This document shows positions 8,458 to 16,878 of a stretch of DNA of 64,000 nt, piece by piece. Position numbers and translations under genes: made by a program. This DNA is from WRGT01 sp964450405 (GTDB lineage Bacteria; Spirochaetota; UBA4802; UBA5550), in NCBI GenBank assembly GCA_964450405.1, contig CAYVCQ010000008.1, positions 62,001-126,000 on the forward strand. The letters run 5' to 3'. How positions within the stretch are numbered: the stretch's first letter is position 1; each line of letters starts with the position of its first letter. The notes under the pieces were generated by a model. It was not told where the DNA came from, did no database searches, and worked only from the letters and a program-made list of their open reading frames with translations.

Positions 8458-9708
8458 ATGCTTACGAAAACACTTCCTTTCAGTAAAAAACAGATTGATG
8501 AAATAACTGCGAAATATCCCACACCTTTTCATATATATGATGAAAAAGGGATAAGAGAAAACGCTCGAAAACTTATAAAGGCTTTCTCCTGGGCTCCGGG
8601 ATTTAAAGAATACTTTGCAGTTAAGGCTAACCCCAATCCTTATCTTGTAAAACTTCTCGGCGAAGAAGGCTTCGGTGCAGACTGCAGTTCACTCCCGGAA
8701 CTTGTCATTGCCGAAAAAGCCGGCATCAGCGGTGAAAATATTATGCTCACTTCAAATAATACTCCAGCAGATGAATTTATCTATGCAAGAAAAATGAACG
8801 CAACACTGAATCTTGATGATATAACACATATAGATTATGTTGAAAAACACGCAGGCCTTCCAGAGATCATCTCGTTCAGATACAATCCCGGTCCGCTTAA
8901 AGGGGGCAATGCGATAATAGGTATCCCTGAAGAAGCGAAATACGGACTCACGCGTGATCAGTTGTTTGAAGCGTATAAAACAGTGAAAGATAGAGGAGTC
9001 AAACGCTTCGGTCTCCACACAATGATAGCCTCTAACGAACTTCATGCCGATTACTTTGTTGATACGGCGGAGATTCTTTTTGAACTGATCGCTGATCTGA
9101 GTGACAAACTAAAAATAGATTTCGAGTTTGTAAATCTAGGCGGCGGATTCGGAATACCATACAGACCGGGGGATAAGCCGCTCGATCTTGAGTACATCTC
9201 TGATGAAATACATAAAGTTTATGAAAAAATAATTATCGGACGCGGACTTAAGCCTTTAAGAATATGCATGGAAAGCGGAAGACTGATTACCGGGCCATTC
9301 GGATTTCTTGTAACAAAGGCAATCCATAAAAAAGAAATTTACAAATCATATATCGGCGTAGATGCCTGCATGGCCGACTTAATGAGACCAGCACTCTACG
9401 GAGCATATCATCATATAACAATACTCGGTAAAGAGGATGAAAAACCTGTCAAGAAGTACGACATTACAGGTTCACTATGCGAGAACAATGATAAATTCGC
9501 AATAGACAGAATGCTTCCCGAGATTGTAACAGGAGACACCCTTGTTCTTCACGACACAGGCGCTCACGGATATGCAATGGGCTTCAACTATAATGGAAAA
9601 TTAAGATCTGCGGAACTGCTTTTAAAAGAGGACGGATCAGTGAAACAGATAAGAAGAGCCGAAACAATGGATGATTATTTCGCAACCATTGACTTCAGCG
9701 GACTATAA
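8458..9708 (+). CDS. lysA: Diaminopimelate decarboxylase (PLP-dependent)
   Basis: Fold-III PLP enzyme converting meso-diaminopimelate to lysine. Visible are the PLP lysine in FAVKANPNPYL, the phosphate-binding glycine loop NLGGGFGIPY, ESGRLITGP, and the partner-subunit motif GSLCENNDKFA with the catalytic Cys. The usual HIGS is replaced by HTMIASNE, as in a recognised LysA clade I recall with LASN at this place, so the role is still most likely lysine synthesis. Another carboxyl amino acid substrate is possible. Two ATGs are in frame (8446 and 8458); 8458 is preferred because GGTGG lies five bases before it while 8446 lacks a binding site. It is transcribed alone and converges with yqeY. Confidence 0.85.
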   Translation: MLTKTLPFSKKQIDEITAKYPTPFHIYDEKGIRENARKLIKAFSWAPGFKEYFAVKANPNPYLVKLLGEEGFGADCSSLPELVIAEKAGISGENIMLTSNNTPADEFIYARKMNATLNLDDITHIDYVEKHAGLPEIISFRYNPGPLKGGNAIIGIPEEAKYGLTRDQLFEAYKTVKDRGVKRFGLHTMIASNELHADYFVDTAEILFELIADLSDKLKIDFEFVNLGGGFGIPYRPGDKPLDLEYISDEIHKVYEKIIIGRGLKPLRICMESGRLITGPFGFLVTKAIHKKEIYKSYIGVDACMADLMRPALYGAYHHITILGKEDEKPVKKYDITGSLCENNDKFAIDRMLPEIVTGDTLVLHDTGAHGYAMGFNYNGKLRSAELLLKEDGSVKQIRRAETMDDYFATIDFSGL

Positions 9709-9714
9709 AAAACT

Positions 9715-9737
9715 TTGAGGGGATTATTTCCCCTCAA
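9715..9737. terminator. Shared hairpin between convergent genes
   Basis: TTGAGGGGA and TCCCCTCAA form a 9-bp stem with a 5-base loop between the LysA-type gene and the YqeY gene. It overlaps the last codons (EGK-stop) of the latter. T-runs are short, so termination efficiency is uncertain. Confidence 0.5.
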
Positions 9738-10173
9738 GTCTCTTCTGCATTATTTCTTTAATTATGGCTCCATCGCACTTACCTTTTAGTTCTTTGGACG
9801 CCATACCCATAAGTTTCCCGAAATCCTTTTGAGTCACTTCTCCGGCACCACTTAAGATTTTATCAACTGCTTTTTCGATTTCCTCATAGCTCATCTGTTC
9901 CGGCATAAACTCTTCAATAATTTTAAGTTCAATCGCTTCCTGTGCGGCAAGGTCGCTTCTACCGGCAGCCTCATACTCCCTGATTGACTCTTTTCTTTTT
10001 TTTGCTGCGCGATTAACCGACTCCTGCATCTGCTCATCAGTTAGATCCTTCCCTGTTTTCCCTTTTTCATACATCATATCCGACTTAAGCATCTTCAAAG
10101 TTCCAGACCTGTCTTTGTCACCAGACTTAAGCGACTCCTTCATTCCAGCTTCGATTTTTTCTAAAAGATTCAT
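9724..10173 (-). CDS. GatB/YqeY domain protein
   Basis: A 149-residue helical YqeY protein spanning the whole family length: MNLLEKIEAGMKESLKSGDK, then AAKKRKESIREYEAAGRSDLA (the conserved central helix), EFMPEQMSYEEIE and KDFGKLMGMASKELKGK at the C-terminus. The domain also forms the tRNA-binding tail of GatB and GlnRS; free-standing YqeY proteins have no firmly established function but are usually considered tRNA-related. It is monocistronic, ends inside the hairpin shared with the LysA-type gene, and begins at an ATG preceded by GAGCG (weak). Confidence 0.9.
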   Translation of the reverse strand: MNLLEKIEAGMKESLKSGDKDRSGTLKMLKSDMMYEKGKTGKDLTDEQMQESVNRAAKKRKESIREYEAAGRSDLAAQEAIELKIIEEFMPEQMSYEEIEKAVDKILSGAGEVTQKDFGKLMGMASKELKGKCDGAIIKEIMQKRLEGK

Positions 10174-10213
10174 ATAGCGCTCCTGTATATGGATTTAAGT
10201 AATTCAGCATGCC

Positions 10214-10233
10214 ATTCCCGTGAAGACGGGAAT
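10214..10233. repeat. Short palindromic repeat
   Basis: ATTCCCGT-gaag-ACGGGAAT is a perfect 8-bp inverted repeat in the gap upstream of yqeY. It resembles small dispersed palindromes and has no T-run. Confidence 0.45.
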
Positions 10234-10338
10234 CTACAAAAAGCATATCACAAATTAAAATTTCTTAATAAAGAATGGATACCTGCCAGTGCGTGTATGA
10301 CAGGATACTTATACATACTCAATTACTTATAGTTCAAT

Positions 10339-10995
10339 CTATTTAATAACAATTGCCGAGGCAAGAAGATTTTCTGCATATTTTAGAACAGGTTTAAGAT
10401 ACGGACTTATCCCCTCTTTCCCCCATTTATTCTGTTCCACCTGAACAATGCCCCAAAAGGAACCCCATACATAATCGGTTGAATGAGAGATATCGGTCTC
10501 TCTAAAAAATCCCTGCTTCACAGAAAGCGAAACAATAGCATTCCCCTCTTTAAAACATTTAGTGCCCCACTGCTTTACAATAGCATATGAATCTACATTC
10601 ATATTATGAAAAACTCCAAACTGAAGAAAAATATTAAAGAGCTTAAACAGATCCGGATTCTCCTCAAATGTGCTATAATAAACATCAAAGATATCCCGGA
10701 CAATTTCATGACCGGTTACATACTTCTTCTCGCCAAGCTGAATTCGTATATCTTCAAGTTTTACCGCAAGTGAATGAATCAGCGGTTCAACGAGTTGTAC
10801 AAAAAGCTCATCTTTAGTTTTAAAATACTGATAAACCGTCGGTTTAGTGAGTCCTGCTTCCGCTGCGATATCATCCATCGTCGCTCCGCTATAACCTTTT
10901 TCGAGCATAACCTTCTGAGCTGCAAGAAGAATCTCCTCAGCTCTGCGCAGCTTCTCTCTCTTCATCCTTTTTTCAACGGGTGGTTTATAAAGCAT
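10339..10995 (-). CDS. TetR/AcrR-family transcriptional regulator
   Basis: The 218-residue protein has an N-terminal TetR helix-turn-helix (residues ~15-62: LLAAQKVMLEKGYSGATMDD followed by IAAEAGLTKPTVYQYFKTKDELF) and an all-helical ligand domain ending in a tryptophan-rich stretch (YVWGSFWGIVQVEQNKW). The ligand is unknown. The adjacent CoA-transferase gene at 11251-12666, whose promoter has a palindrome next to it (12898-12912), is a reasonable target; acyl-CoA is a common ligand in such settings, but this is inference. Start: ATG at 10995 preceded by GTGAG; a TTGACT lies at 11048-11053 on the same strand. Confidence 0.9.
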   Translation of the reverse strand: MLYKPPVEKRMKREKLRRAEEILLAAQKVMLEKGYSGATMDDIAAEAGLTKPTVYQYFKTKDELFVQLVEPLIHSLAVKLEDIRIQLGEKKYVTGHEIVRDIFDVYYSTFEENPDLFKLFNIFLQFGVFHNMNVDSYAIVKQWGTKCFKEGNAIVSLSVKQGFFRETDISHSTDYVWGSFWGIVQVEQNKWGKEGISPYLKPVLKYAENLLASAIVIK

Positions 10996-11111
10996 AAGAT
11001 CTCACTTTTAATATTTGTATGATTGGTATATATTTCTTAAATCTGAAAGTCAATGATTAATTTTGGACTACTGCCTTTGTCGGAGTGGCGAGTCTGCTTT
11101 CTTACCAAACA

Positions 11112-11215
11112 GCCCCCTAAATCCCCCGGAGGGGGACTTTCTTTATCAACATCATCTCAATGAAATACTTATTATAAAAATCCTGCTTTGCCCCCTCCGG
11201 GGGTGCGGGGGCCTT
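11112..11215. repeat. Inverted-repeat element (~105 bp, MITE-like)
   Basis: The left end reads GCCCCC-TAAATCCCCCGGAGGGGG and the right end (reverse complement) GCCCCCGCACCCCCGGAGGGGG, so related ~26-bp arms face each other around ~50 bp of A/T-rich DNA. The GC-rich arms contrast with the surroundings. No coding capacity and no target duplication could be confirmed. Confidence 0.55.
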
Positions 11216-11250
11216 TGATATGACGCAGCTTACAACATTGAATTTTTTCT

Positions 11251-12666
11251 TTATATTTTATTTGTCCTTTTCCAGATTTTCTGTTCTTCAGCCGCTTTGA
11301 TCAGTTCATCTCTGAAATCGGGGTGAGCAATTGAGATCAGTTTCTCTGCTCTGATCCACAACGGCGCCAGTTTCAGATTTACACAACCGTATTCAGTTGC
11401 AACAAACTGCACCGACTGTCTCGGAATTGTCACCGATGTACCAGGCTTAAAAAATGGAACTATGCGTGAAATGACTTTTCCATCTGAAAGAGTATACGTA
11501 GATGGGACGCAGATAAAACTCTTTCCACCTTTTGACCAGAAAGAACCAGTAACAAAATCAAGCATTCCGCCATTTCCGGAAACCTGCTGAAATCCGTTAC
11601 TCTCTGCATTAACCTGTCCCATAATATCTACTTCTATCGCGGAATTGATTGATACAAAATCATTTATAGATCTAATTGTATTGTAATTATTGACATACCC
11701 GACATTATACGATGCCAGAGAGGGATTATTATGCATCCAGTCATAAAGCTTTCTGCTTCCAAGTGCGAAGGTGTAAACGGTTTTCCATCGATCAACTTCT
11801 TTTTTTGAGTTATTCATTCTCCCCGCAAGATACATCTCCATAAATGCATCAACAAGCATTTCTGTATGTCCGCCAAGATTTTTCAGATCACTCTTTGCAA
11901 TCATATGTCCAAGTGTATTAGGCATTCCGCCGATTCCAAGCTGAATGCAGCAGCCATCTGTAAGATACTTGAATACATGCTCGGCTATTCTGGTCTCCAC
12001 ATCAGTTGCCTCTATGTTCGGAAGCTCAAACAACGGCTCATTATCGCTCTCAACTATATGATCTACCTGAGAAATATGTATTGCTTCACGTGCTCCGCCC
12101 AGTGCAACGGGCATATTTTTATTTACTTCGACAATTACCTTATGAGCTTTACACCAGCTATACATACATGCATTATTCATTCCGAAATTAAAATATCCGT
12201 TTTCATCCATCGGTGCAGTACGCATTATATGAACATCCTGCAGCTGGATACCGGTTTTATGAGGATCATAATCATAAAGATCTCCATGAAGATGCTCACA
12301 CTGCCAGTCGGTCTCTCCGAAATTTAGAGGACAGTAGGATACATCCAATGGCCGCGACATCTTCATCATCCTTGTAAGCAGTGAAAAATGATAATCATTG
12401 TAGTTGAATGTTTCGCCATCCGGATCCTGAGTTAACACCGCCGGAACCGGCGGTATCGTTGTAGCCCCCGCTACAAGTACGTTCTTCAACTCACCCTTTC
12501 TTCTTCCAAGTGCTGCATCACAGGCAATCGGTTTTCCGTTAAAAAAAGCATACGTTACCCAGTCATCGGACTTTACGCATTTCACAGCCTCATCGGCACT
12601 GCAGAGCTTTTCTTTGTACTGTTTTGCGACATCTTTCTTTGATTCGTAACTCATACCATAAGCCAT
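11251..12666 (-). CDS. Acetyl-CoA hydrolase/CoA-transferase (butyryl-CoA:acetate or 4-hydroxybutyrate CoA-transferase type)
   Basis: The 471-residue protein belongs to the class I CoA-transferases of the acetyl-CoA hydrolase family and should move CoA between acetate and a short acyl or hydroxyacyl group. Recognisable segments are AGATTIPPVPAVL, ALGGAREAIHISQVDHIVE, the glycine-rich CIQLGIGGMPNTLG, and GGHTEMLVDAFMEMY, whose Glu is the likely CoA-accepting residue. The start at 12666 (MAYGMSY) is chosen over an upstream codon because AAAGGAGA lies directly before it. A strong promoter is at 12861-12890. In an anaerobe this would release butyrate-like products and conserve acetyl-CoA; alternatively it activates short acids. 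Confidence 0.88.
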   Translation of the reverse strand: MAYGMSYESKKDVAKQYKEKLCSADEAVKCVKSDDWVTYAFFNGKPIACDAALGRRKGELKNVLVAGATTIPPVPAVLTQDPDGETFNYNDYHFSLLTRMMKMSRPLDVSYCPLNFGETDWQCEHLHGDLYDYDPHKTGIQLQDVHIMRTAPMDENGYFNFGMNNACMYSWCKAHKVIVEVNKNMPVALGGAREAIHISQVDHIVESDNEPLFELPNIEATDVETRIAEHVFKYLTDGCCIQLGIGGMPNTLGHMIAKSDLKNLGGHTEMLVDAFMEMYLAGRMNNSKKEVDRWKTVYTFALGSRKLYDWMHNNPSLASYNVGYVNNYNTIRSINDFVSINSAIEVDIMGQVNAESNGFQQVSGNGGMLDFVTGSFWSKGGKSFICVPSTYTLSDGKVISRIVPFFKPGTSVTIPRQSVQFVATEYGCVNLKLAPLWIRAEKLISIAHPDFRDELIKAAEEQKIWKRTNKI

Positions 12667-12860
12667 AATTTTCTCCTTTGCTATATATTGAAAATAAAAA
12701 ATTGCAGTTTTTTTACCGGCATCAATTCCACCAGTTATAGGCAGATACAATATTTCACAACAACACCATGGTTAATATTCAATGCCTGATTTTTAATCAT
12801 TATCCGGTTTTTGTATATGATCTTAACACTCTGACGACATATACATTTCTAAAAGTATGC

Positions 12861-12890
12861 TTTATATACACCTGAAGCCTGGAAAGTCAA
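12861..12890 (-). promoter_or_regulatory. Promoter of the CoA-transferase gene
   Basis: On the minus strand TTGACT (12890-12885) is followed after 16 bases by TATATA, or after 18 by TATAAA, within the stretch TATATAAA. Both boxes match the sigma-70 consensus well and the orientation fits the gene starting at 12666, leaving a ~190-base leader. Confidence 0.6.
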
Positions 12891-12897
12891 GATTAAT

Positions 12898-12912
12898 TTA
12901 ACCGTTGGTTAA
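12898..12912. promoter_or_regulatory. Operator-like palindrome next to the CoA-transferase promoter
   Basis: TTAACC-GTT-GGTTAA is a perfect 6-bp inverted repeat with a 3-base centre. It lies seven bases upstream of the -35 box, a position typical of an activator or of a dimeric regulator. The TetR protein at 10339-10995 is the nearest candidate binder. Confidence 0.4.
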
Positions 12913-13218
12913 TTTATCATACTTATAGTTAATTTTTACAGGAAAATGATGATAACACGGGAGCATGATTTGAATAAGAATCATTACCAGCGCAGCTGAA
13001 TTATCGAAGAAATCTGAAATTTTAAAACAATATCAGCATGCTCTGACCCCATATTTAAAAAAACGGCTTCAGAAAGATTAGTTTTCCAATCCATCATACT
13101 TAAGATGTTTTAAGGAAATGTAATTGACTGTGTTCAAAATGGTTGATATATTTTACTCATTATTCAGATTTTTAGTTAAGCCTGAATGATATAATTGCCG
13201 CAGGAAAGTTAAGACACC

Positions 13219-13246
13219 TTGACAAATCTTTGCTTATGATTATTTT
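13219..13246 (+). promoter_or_regulatory. Candidate promoter of the two-component operon
   Basis: TTGACA at 13219-13224 and TATTTT at 13241-13246 are 16 bases apart, ~80 bases before the kinase ATG. Confidence 0.35.
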
Positions 13247-13326
13247 CAAAAAAATATAATTTACTAAAGAAGGATAACCACATCAAAAAAATATCCCCCA
13301 CCCAGAACCGGGATTTCCGGAATGTC

Positions 13327-15003
13327 ATGCTGTATCTAAAACGGATCTACTCAAAATATAAAAGTGATCTAATTGTAATCATTATTTCTATCGGTTTTGG
13401 AATTCTATTCGGAATTATAGATTCTATCGTAAGTTCATATTTTTTTAATGATGGAAAGCTCCTGGGACAATTCTTCACGAGTGATTATAATGTAATATGG
13501 AAGAGATCGCTTGTTATAATAATCTGCCTGATAAATGGAATTCTTGTTATTCAACTACTCAAACACCGAAGGAACACTGCTGATGATTTATTTAAAAGCG
13601 AAGAAATATTCAAGAATCTCTTCGAGTATTCCGCTGCGGGTATTGCACTTGTTGATCTCAAGGGAAATTATATAAAAGTGAATTCATCATTCTATTCGAT
13701 GCTCGGCTATACTGAAGAGGAGATACTTAAAAAAAATTTTAAAGATATCACTCACCCCGATGATCTTGATGCAGATCTCGAATATCTACAGCAGTTAAAC
13801 AACAATGAGATCAAATATTTTTCAATGGAAAAAAGATATGCCCATAAAAACGGAAATTATATATGGGCATATATCACAATATCAATTATCCATAATTCAG
13901 ATGGAAAACCTGTAAATTATATCAGCCTGTTTAATAACATTACCGATAAAAACGAAGCATCATTCTTAGGCATCTCTGAACGGGATAAAGCACTTTTCGA
14001 AAAGAACAGATCATTTCAGGAGATCAACCAGGTATTCAATTCCATCAGTATCGGAATGTGCCTTATTGATACAGATTTTAACATAGCAAGAGTCAATGAT
14101 TCATTCGCAAAAATATTTAATAAAGATACAAATTCAGCAATAGGATTAAAATGCAGCGAGATTATGCCGGACACTCACTGTGATTCCGGCGATTGTCCAT
14201 TACAGAGGATCATGAATGGAGAAAAAGGCTATGAATTTGAGACACACAAACTGGTAAACAACAATACTCTTACTTTTATTGTTACGGCAAACCCCTTTTT
14301 ATCGCCTGACAATCAAGTGCAGGGAATCACGCTTACATTTACAGATATTACCGAAATACGAATGCTTGAAAAGAGAATTTCCGAAATAAGCGAGCTTGAA
14401 CGTCAAAACCTCGGACAACTGCTGCATGATGAACTTGGTCAGCTTTTAACGGGACTTATGTTCAGAATCGCCGCGCTTAAAAGAACAATTTATGAAAAAT
14501 TATATTCAGAATTTGAAGATGTAAAGATAATTGAAGAATTACTAAAAAATGTACAGTTGCATGTAAGAAGGATTATGATCGGACTATACCCGCCGAATGT
14601 CCAATACGACCGGCTTCTTGTTGCGTTACAGCATCTTGCTTCCGAGACAGAAAAACTTTTTAAAATTAAATGTCATGTCGTTCTGGAAAATGATGATATA
14701 CTTATTTCGGATTATACTGAAATTACTCAGCTTGTATATATTGCAAGTGAATCAGTCCATAATATAGTAAAACACTCTAATGCAGAAAACATAAGAATAT
14801 TTCTTTCTGAAGTAGACAACATTTTTACAATGACAATACAGAGTGACAGCAAAATCAGCAGTAATAGTGTTTTTGAAAAAGGTATAGGCTCACGGATAAT
14901 GGAATATCGCGCAAGAATGATAAATGCAAAATTTGAGCAGGTAATTGAAAATAATATTTTAATAAACAGAGTTCAAAAAAATATTTTAAAAAAGAAAGCC
15001 TGA
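13327..15003 (+). CDS. Membrane PAS sensor histidine kinase, NarX/DegS type (HisKA_3)
   Basis: The 558-residue protein has two N-terminal membrane segments (residues ~15-35 and ~58-78), two PAS domains (~90-205 and ~230-345, the second with a Cys-rich loop CSEIMPDTHCDSGDC), a HisKA_3 dimerisation helix with phospho-acceptor His367 in LLHDELGQLL, and a C-terminal ATPase-like domain. That domain keeps the N-box (ASESVHNIVKHSNAENI) and a G-box remnant (GIGSRIMEYRA), but the expected D-N-G of the middle box is replaced by QSDSKI, so ATP binding may be impaired. The cognate regulator follows after 17 bases. The first ATG (13327) has a weak binding site; a strong AAGAAGG instead precedes an in-frame ATC at 13282, discussed in the findings. 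Confidence 0.88.
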   Translation: MLYLKRIYSKYKSDLIVIIISIGFGILFGIIDSIVSSYFFNDGKLLGQFFTSDYNVIWKRSLVIIICLINGILVIQLLKHRRNTADDLFKSEEIFKNLFEYSAAGIALVDLKGNYIKVNSSFYSMLGYTEEEILKKNFKDITHPDDLDADLEYLQQLNNNEIKYFSMEKRYAHKNGNYIWAYITISIIHNSDGKPVNYISLFNNITDKNEASFLGISERDKALFEKNRSFQEINQVFNSISIGMCLIDTDFNIARVNDSFAKIFNKDTNSAIGLKCSEIMPDTHCDSGDCPLQRIMNGEKGYEFETHKLVNNNTLTFIVTANPFLSPDNQVQGITLTFTDITEIRMLEKRISEISELERQNLGQLLHDELGQLLTGLMFRIAALKRTIYEKLYSEFEDVKIIEELLKNVQLHVRRIMIGLYPPNVQYDRLLVALQHLASETEKLFKIKCHVVLENDDILISDYTEITQLVYIASESVHNIVKHSNAENIRIFLSEVDNIFTMTIQSDSKISSNSVFEKGIGSRIMEYRARMINAKFEQVIENNILINRVQKNILKKKA

Positions 15004-15020
15004 CAATAGGATTATAAATA

Positions 15021-15692
15021 ATGAAAAGCACCAAATTAAAAATAATACTCGTTGATGATCATCCGGTTGTACGTGGAGGTATTGCAAAATATCTTGAAAA
15101 GGAAAAAGATATCGAGATCTGCGGCGAGGCCGAAAGCGCCAGTGATGCTATTAAACTGATCAATCAGTTTAATCCCGACATTGTTCTTGTGGACATAACA
15201 TTAAAAGGGGAAGTAGACGGGATAGAACTGATTAAAATAATAAAATCCCGCTTCCCGGAAATCCTGACTCTCTGCCTTTCCATGTATGAAGAATCGGTTT
15301 ATGCCGAACGGGTAATCCGCGCGGGTGCAAAGGGTTATGTTCAGAAAAGTTCAGACCCGGAGAATGTAATAACAGCAATAAGGCGTATACTTGATGGTAA
15401 ACTTTATTTAAGTGAAGATATATCCGACTCAATTATCAGCAAACTCCTTCACGGGAAATTAAATGAAAACTCCGGAAATCCCGCCGATGTTCTTTCAGAC
15501 AGGGAATTACAAGTTTTTATATTTACGGGAAACGGTTACGGCGCAAAGGAAATCGCAAATAAAATGAACCTGAGCATAAACACTATTGAAAGTCATAAAA
15601 AAAATATTAAAGACAAACTTAATATTGATAATGCCGCTGATCTTAACAAATTTGCAATTCAGTGGGTTATTCGATATGAAAAGAAAATTTAA
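15021..15692 (+). CDS. Response regulator, NarL/FixJ family
   Basis: The 223-residue protein has an N-terminal receiver domain (acidic pair Asp12-Asp13, phospho-acceptor Asp58 in DIVLVDITLKG, Ser and Lys of CLSMYEES and KGYVQKSS) and a C-terminal LuxR-type helix-turn-helix (LSDRELQVFIFTGNGYGAKE ... MNLSINTIESHKKNIKDKL). It is the partner of the preceding histidine kinase, 17 bases away and evidently co-transcribed. It should bind DNA as a phosphorylated dimer. The targets are not visible; the downstream YceI/porin genes are separated by a ~480-base gap with a repeat. Confidence 0.93.
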   Translation: MKSTKLKIILVDDHPVVRGGIAKYLEKEKDIEICGEAESASDAIKLINQFNPDIVLVDITLKGEVDGIELIKIIKSRFPEILTLCLSMYEESVYAERVIRAGAKGYVQKSSDPENVITAIRRILDGKLYLSEDISDSIISKLLHGKLNENSGNPADVLSDRELQVFIFTGNGYGAKEIANKMNLSINTIESHKKNIKDKLNIDNAADLNKFAIQWVIRYEKKI

Positions 15693-16171
15693 TTATAAAA
15701 GTTTCTGCTATAAATCGATCCTTTTCCTTCCTCAATTTAGAATTTGCGATTAAAATAGCTCATTATCTGTCATTTCGAAGAAGCAATATCGACTGGGAAA
15801 ACCGGTTCTGTCAGTAGATTTTAAGATTTCACACAGAAGTTTACCCTGAGCCTATCGGAGGGTCCGAAATGACAATGTTTAATCAATTCGCAAACTGCTA
15901 CAGTTTAAAATCCTGATTCAACATTCTATAAGTCTCTAACCGGATTCAGTGATACCGGGTAACAATAAACTATTATAAAAATCCATTAAAAACACCGGAT
16001 AATTTTTTGATTTTTAACCTGTATTCACCATTCAAAATCACCCTTTGCGGCGATTACAATAAAACACATATATGATACTTTCTGTATCAGCAGGATAATA
16101 TTTACAAATCAGTATTGCGCCTGTTGATTAAAGTAAAAAAATCAAATTGATATTTTTACTAAGGAGGGATT
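15693..16171. other. Intergenic region with a palindromic repeat
   Basis: Besides the repeat at 15768-15874 I see no gene or clear promoter. The last 30 bases hold the strong ribosome binding site of the YceI gene. Confidence 0.45.
15768..15874. repeat. Palindromic dispersed repeat, ends TGTCATTTCG/CGAAATGACA
   Basis: The 107-bp unit is bounded by 10-bp perfect inverted ends and contains a second GC-richer segment (CCTGAGCCTATCGGAGGGTCC). It resembles the TGTCATTCCGG elements at 27966 and 39150 in size and layout but differs in sequence. Confidence 0.5.
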
Positions 16172-16831
16172 ATGAAAAAACATTACATCAAACATGCGGC
16201 GCTCTTTGTGGCAGCTATTTTTTTCTTTGTATCACTAAACGCAAGCAGCACAAACAGTTCATACAAATTGAAAGTAGACGAAGGGAGTAAAATATGGGTT
16301 GAAGGGGATTCTACAATGCACGCTTACAAAAGCGTCATTTCAGTTCCAAATATCAATTCCGAAGCTTTGTCTAAAATAAAACCTGATGATTCCCTTCAGG
16401 CGGTTATTTCGGATAAAAAATATATACCTTTTGTGCATGATATGATTCTTAATATGATACTTAAAATTCATGTTAAAAATTTTCATTCCAGCACTCCAGG
16501 TTTTGACAGCAAATTTTATGAAACTCTCAAAGCCGAAGATCACCCTGATATAGTTTTTAAACCTTCAAAGTATACTATAGTAAAAGATACAAATGATAGC
16601 AGCCTTTTTTACATAAAAAGTGAAGGCCTTGTTAAAATCGCGGCACAGGAAAAAACTATTTCAGTAACCACTACAGCAAAAATTCAGAATAATACTATTA
16701 CACTTACAGGTCAGAAAGATCTGCTTATGACAGATTTCGGATTAACACCGCCTGTACTGCTTTTCGTAAAAGCTGATGATAAGCTGACAGTTAAATGGAA
16801 CCTGATACTGAGCCTTGTACCAGGGAATTAG
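16172..16831 (+). CDS. YceI-family secreted protein
   Basis: The 219-residue protein begins with a signal peptide (cleavage around ALNASS, residue ~26) and carries a YceI lipocalin-like domain: WVEGDSTMHAYKS near the start, LKAEDHPDIVFKPSKY in the middle, and the strand ITLTGQKDLLMTDFGLTPP near the end. The family binds isoprenoid-type lipids or amides in the periplasm. The sequence is divergent but the DHPDI(V)F motif is convincing. AAGGAGG sits directly before the ATG. The porin gene follows by 47 bases, so the two are probably co-transcribed. Confidence 0.82.
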   Translation: MKKHYIKHAALFVAAIFFFVSLNASSTNSSYKLKVDEGSKIWVEGDSTMHAYKSVISVPNINSEALSKIKPDDSLQAVISDKKYIPFVHDMILNMILKIHVKNFHSSTPGFDSKFYETLKAEDHPDIVFKPSKYTIVKDTNDSSLFYIKSEGLVKIAAQEKTISVTTTAKIQNNTITLTGQKDLLMTDFGLTPPVLLFVKADDKLTVKWNLILSLVPGN

Positions 16832-16878
16832 TTTATTGGACTTATAAAAATTTTGTAAAATAATAAAAGGAGTACAAT

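Larger units (their letters stand above)
12667..13326. other. Divergent intergenic region between CoA-transferase and histidine kinase genes
   Basis: It contains the CoA-transferase promoter, the adjacent 15-bp palindrome, a GCTCTGACCC repeat fragment (13040-13050) and a candidate promoter for the kinase. I see no additional gene. Confidence 0.5.

Noticed and set aside
8458..9708. Loss of the HIGS motif in the LysA-type protein as sign of a new enzyme
   Set aside because: I recall a known LysA clade with LASN/ASN at this position, and all other catalytic motifs are intact.
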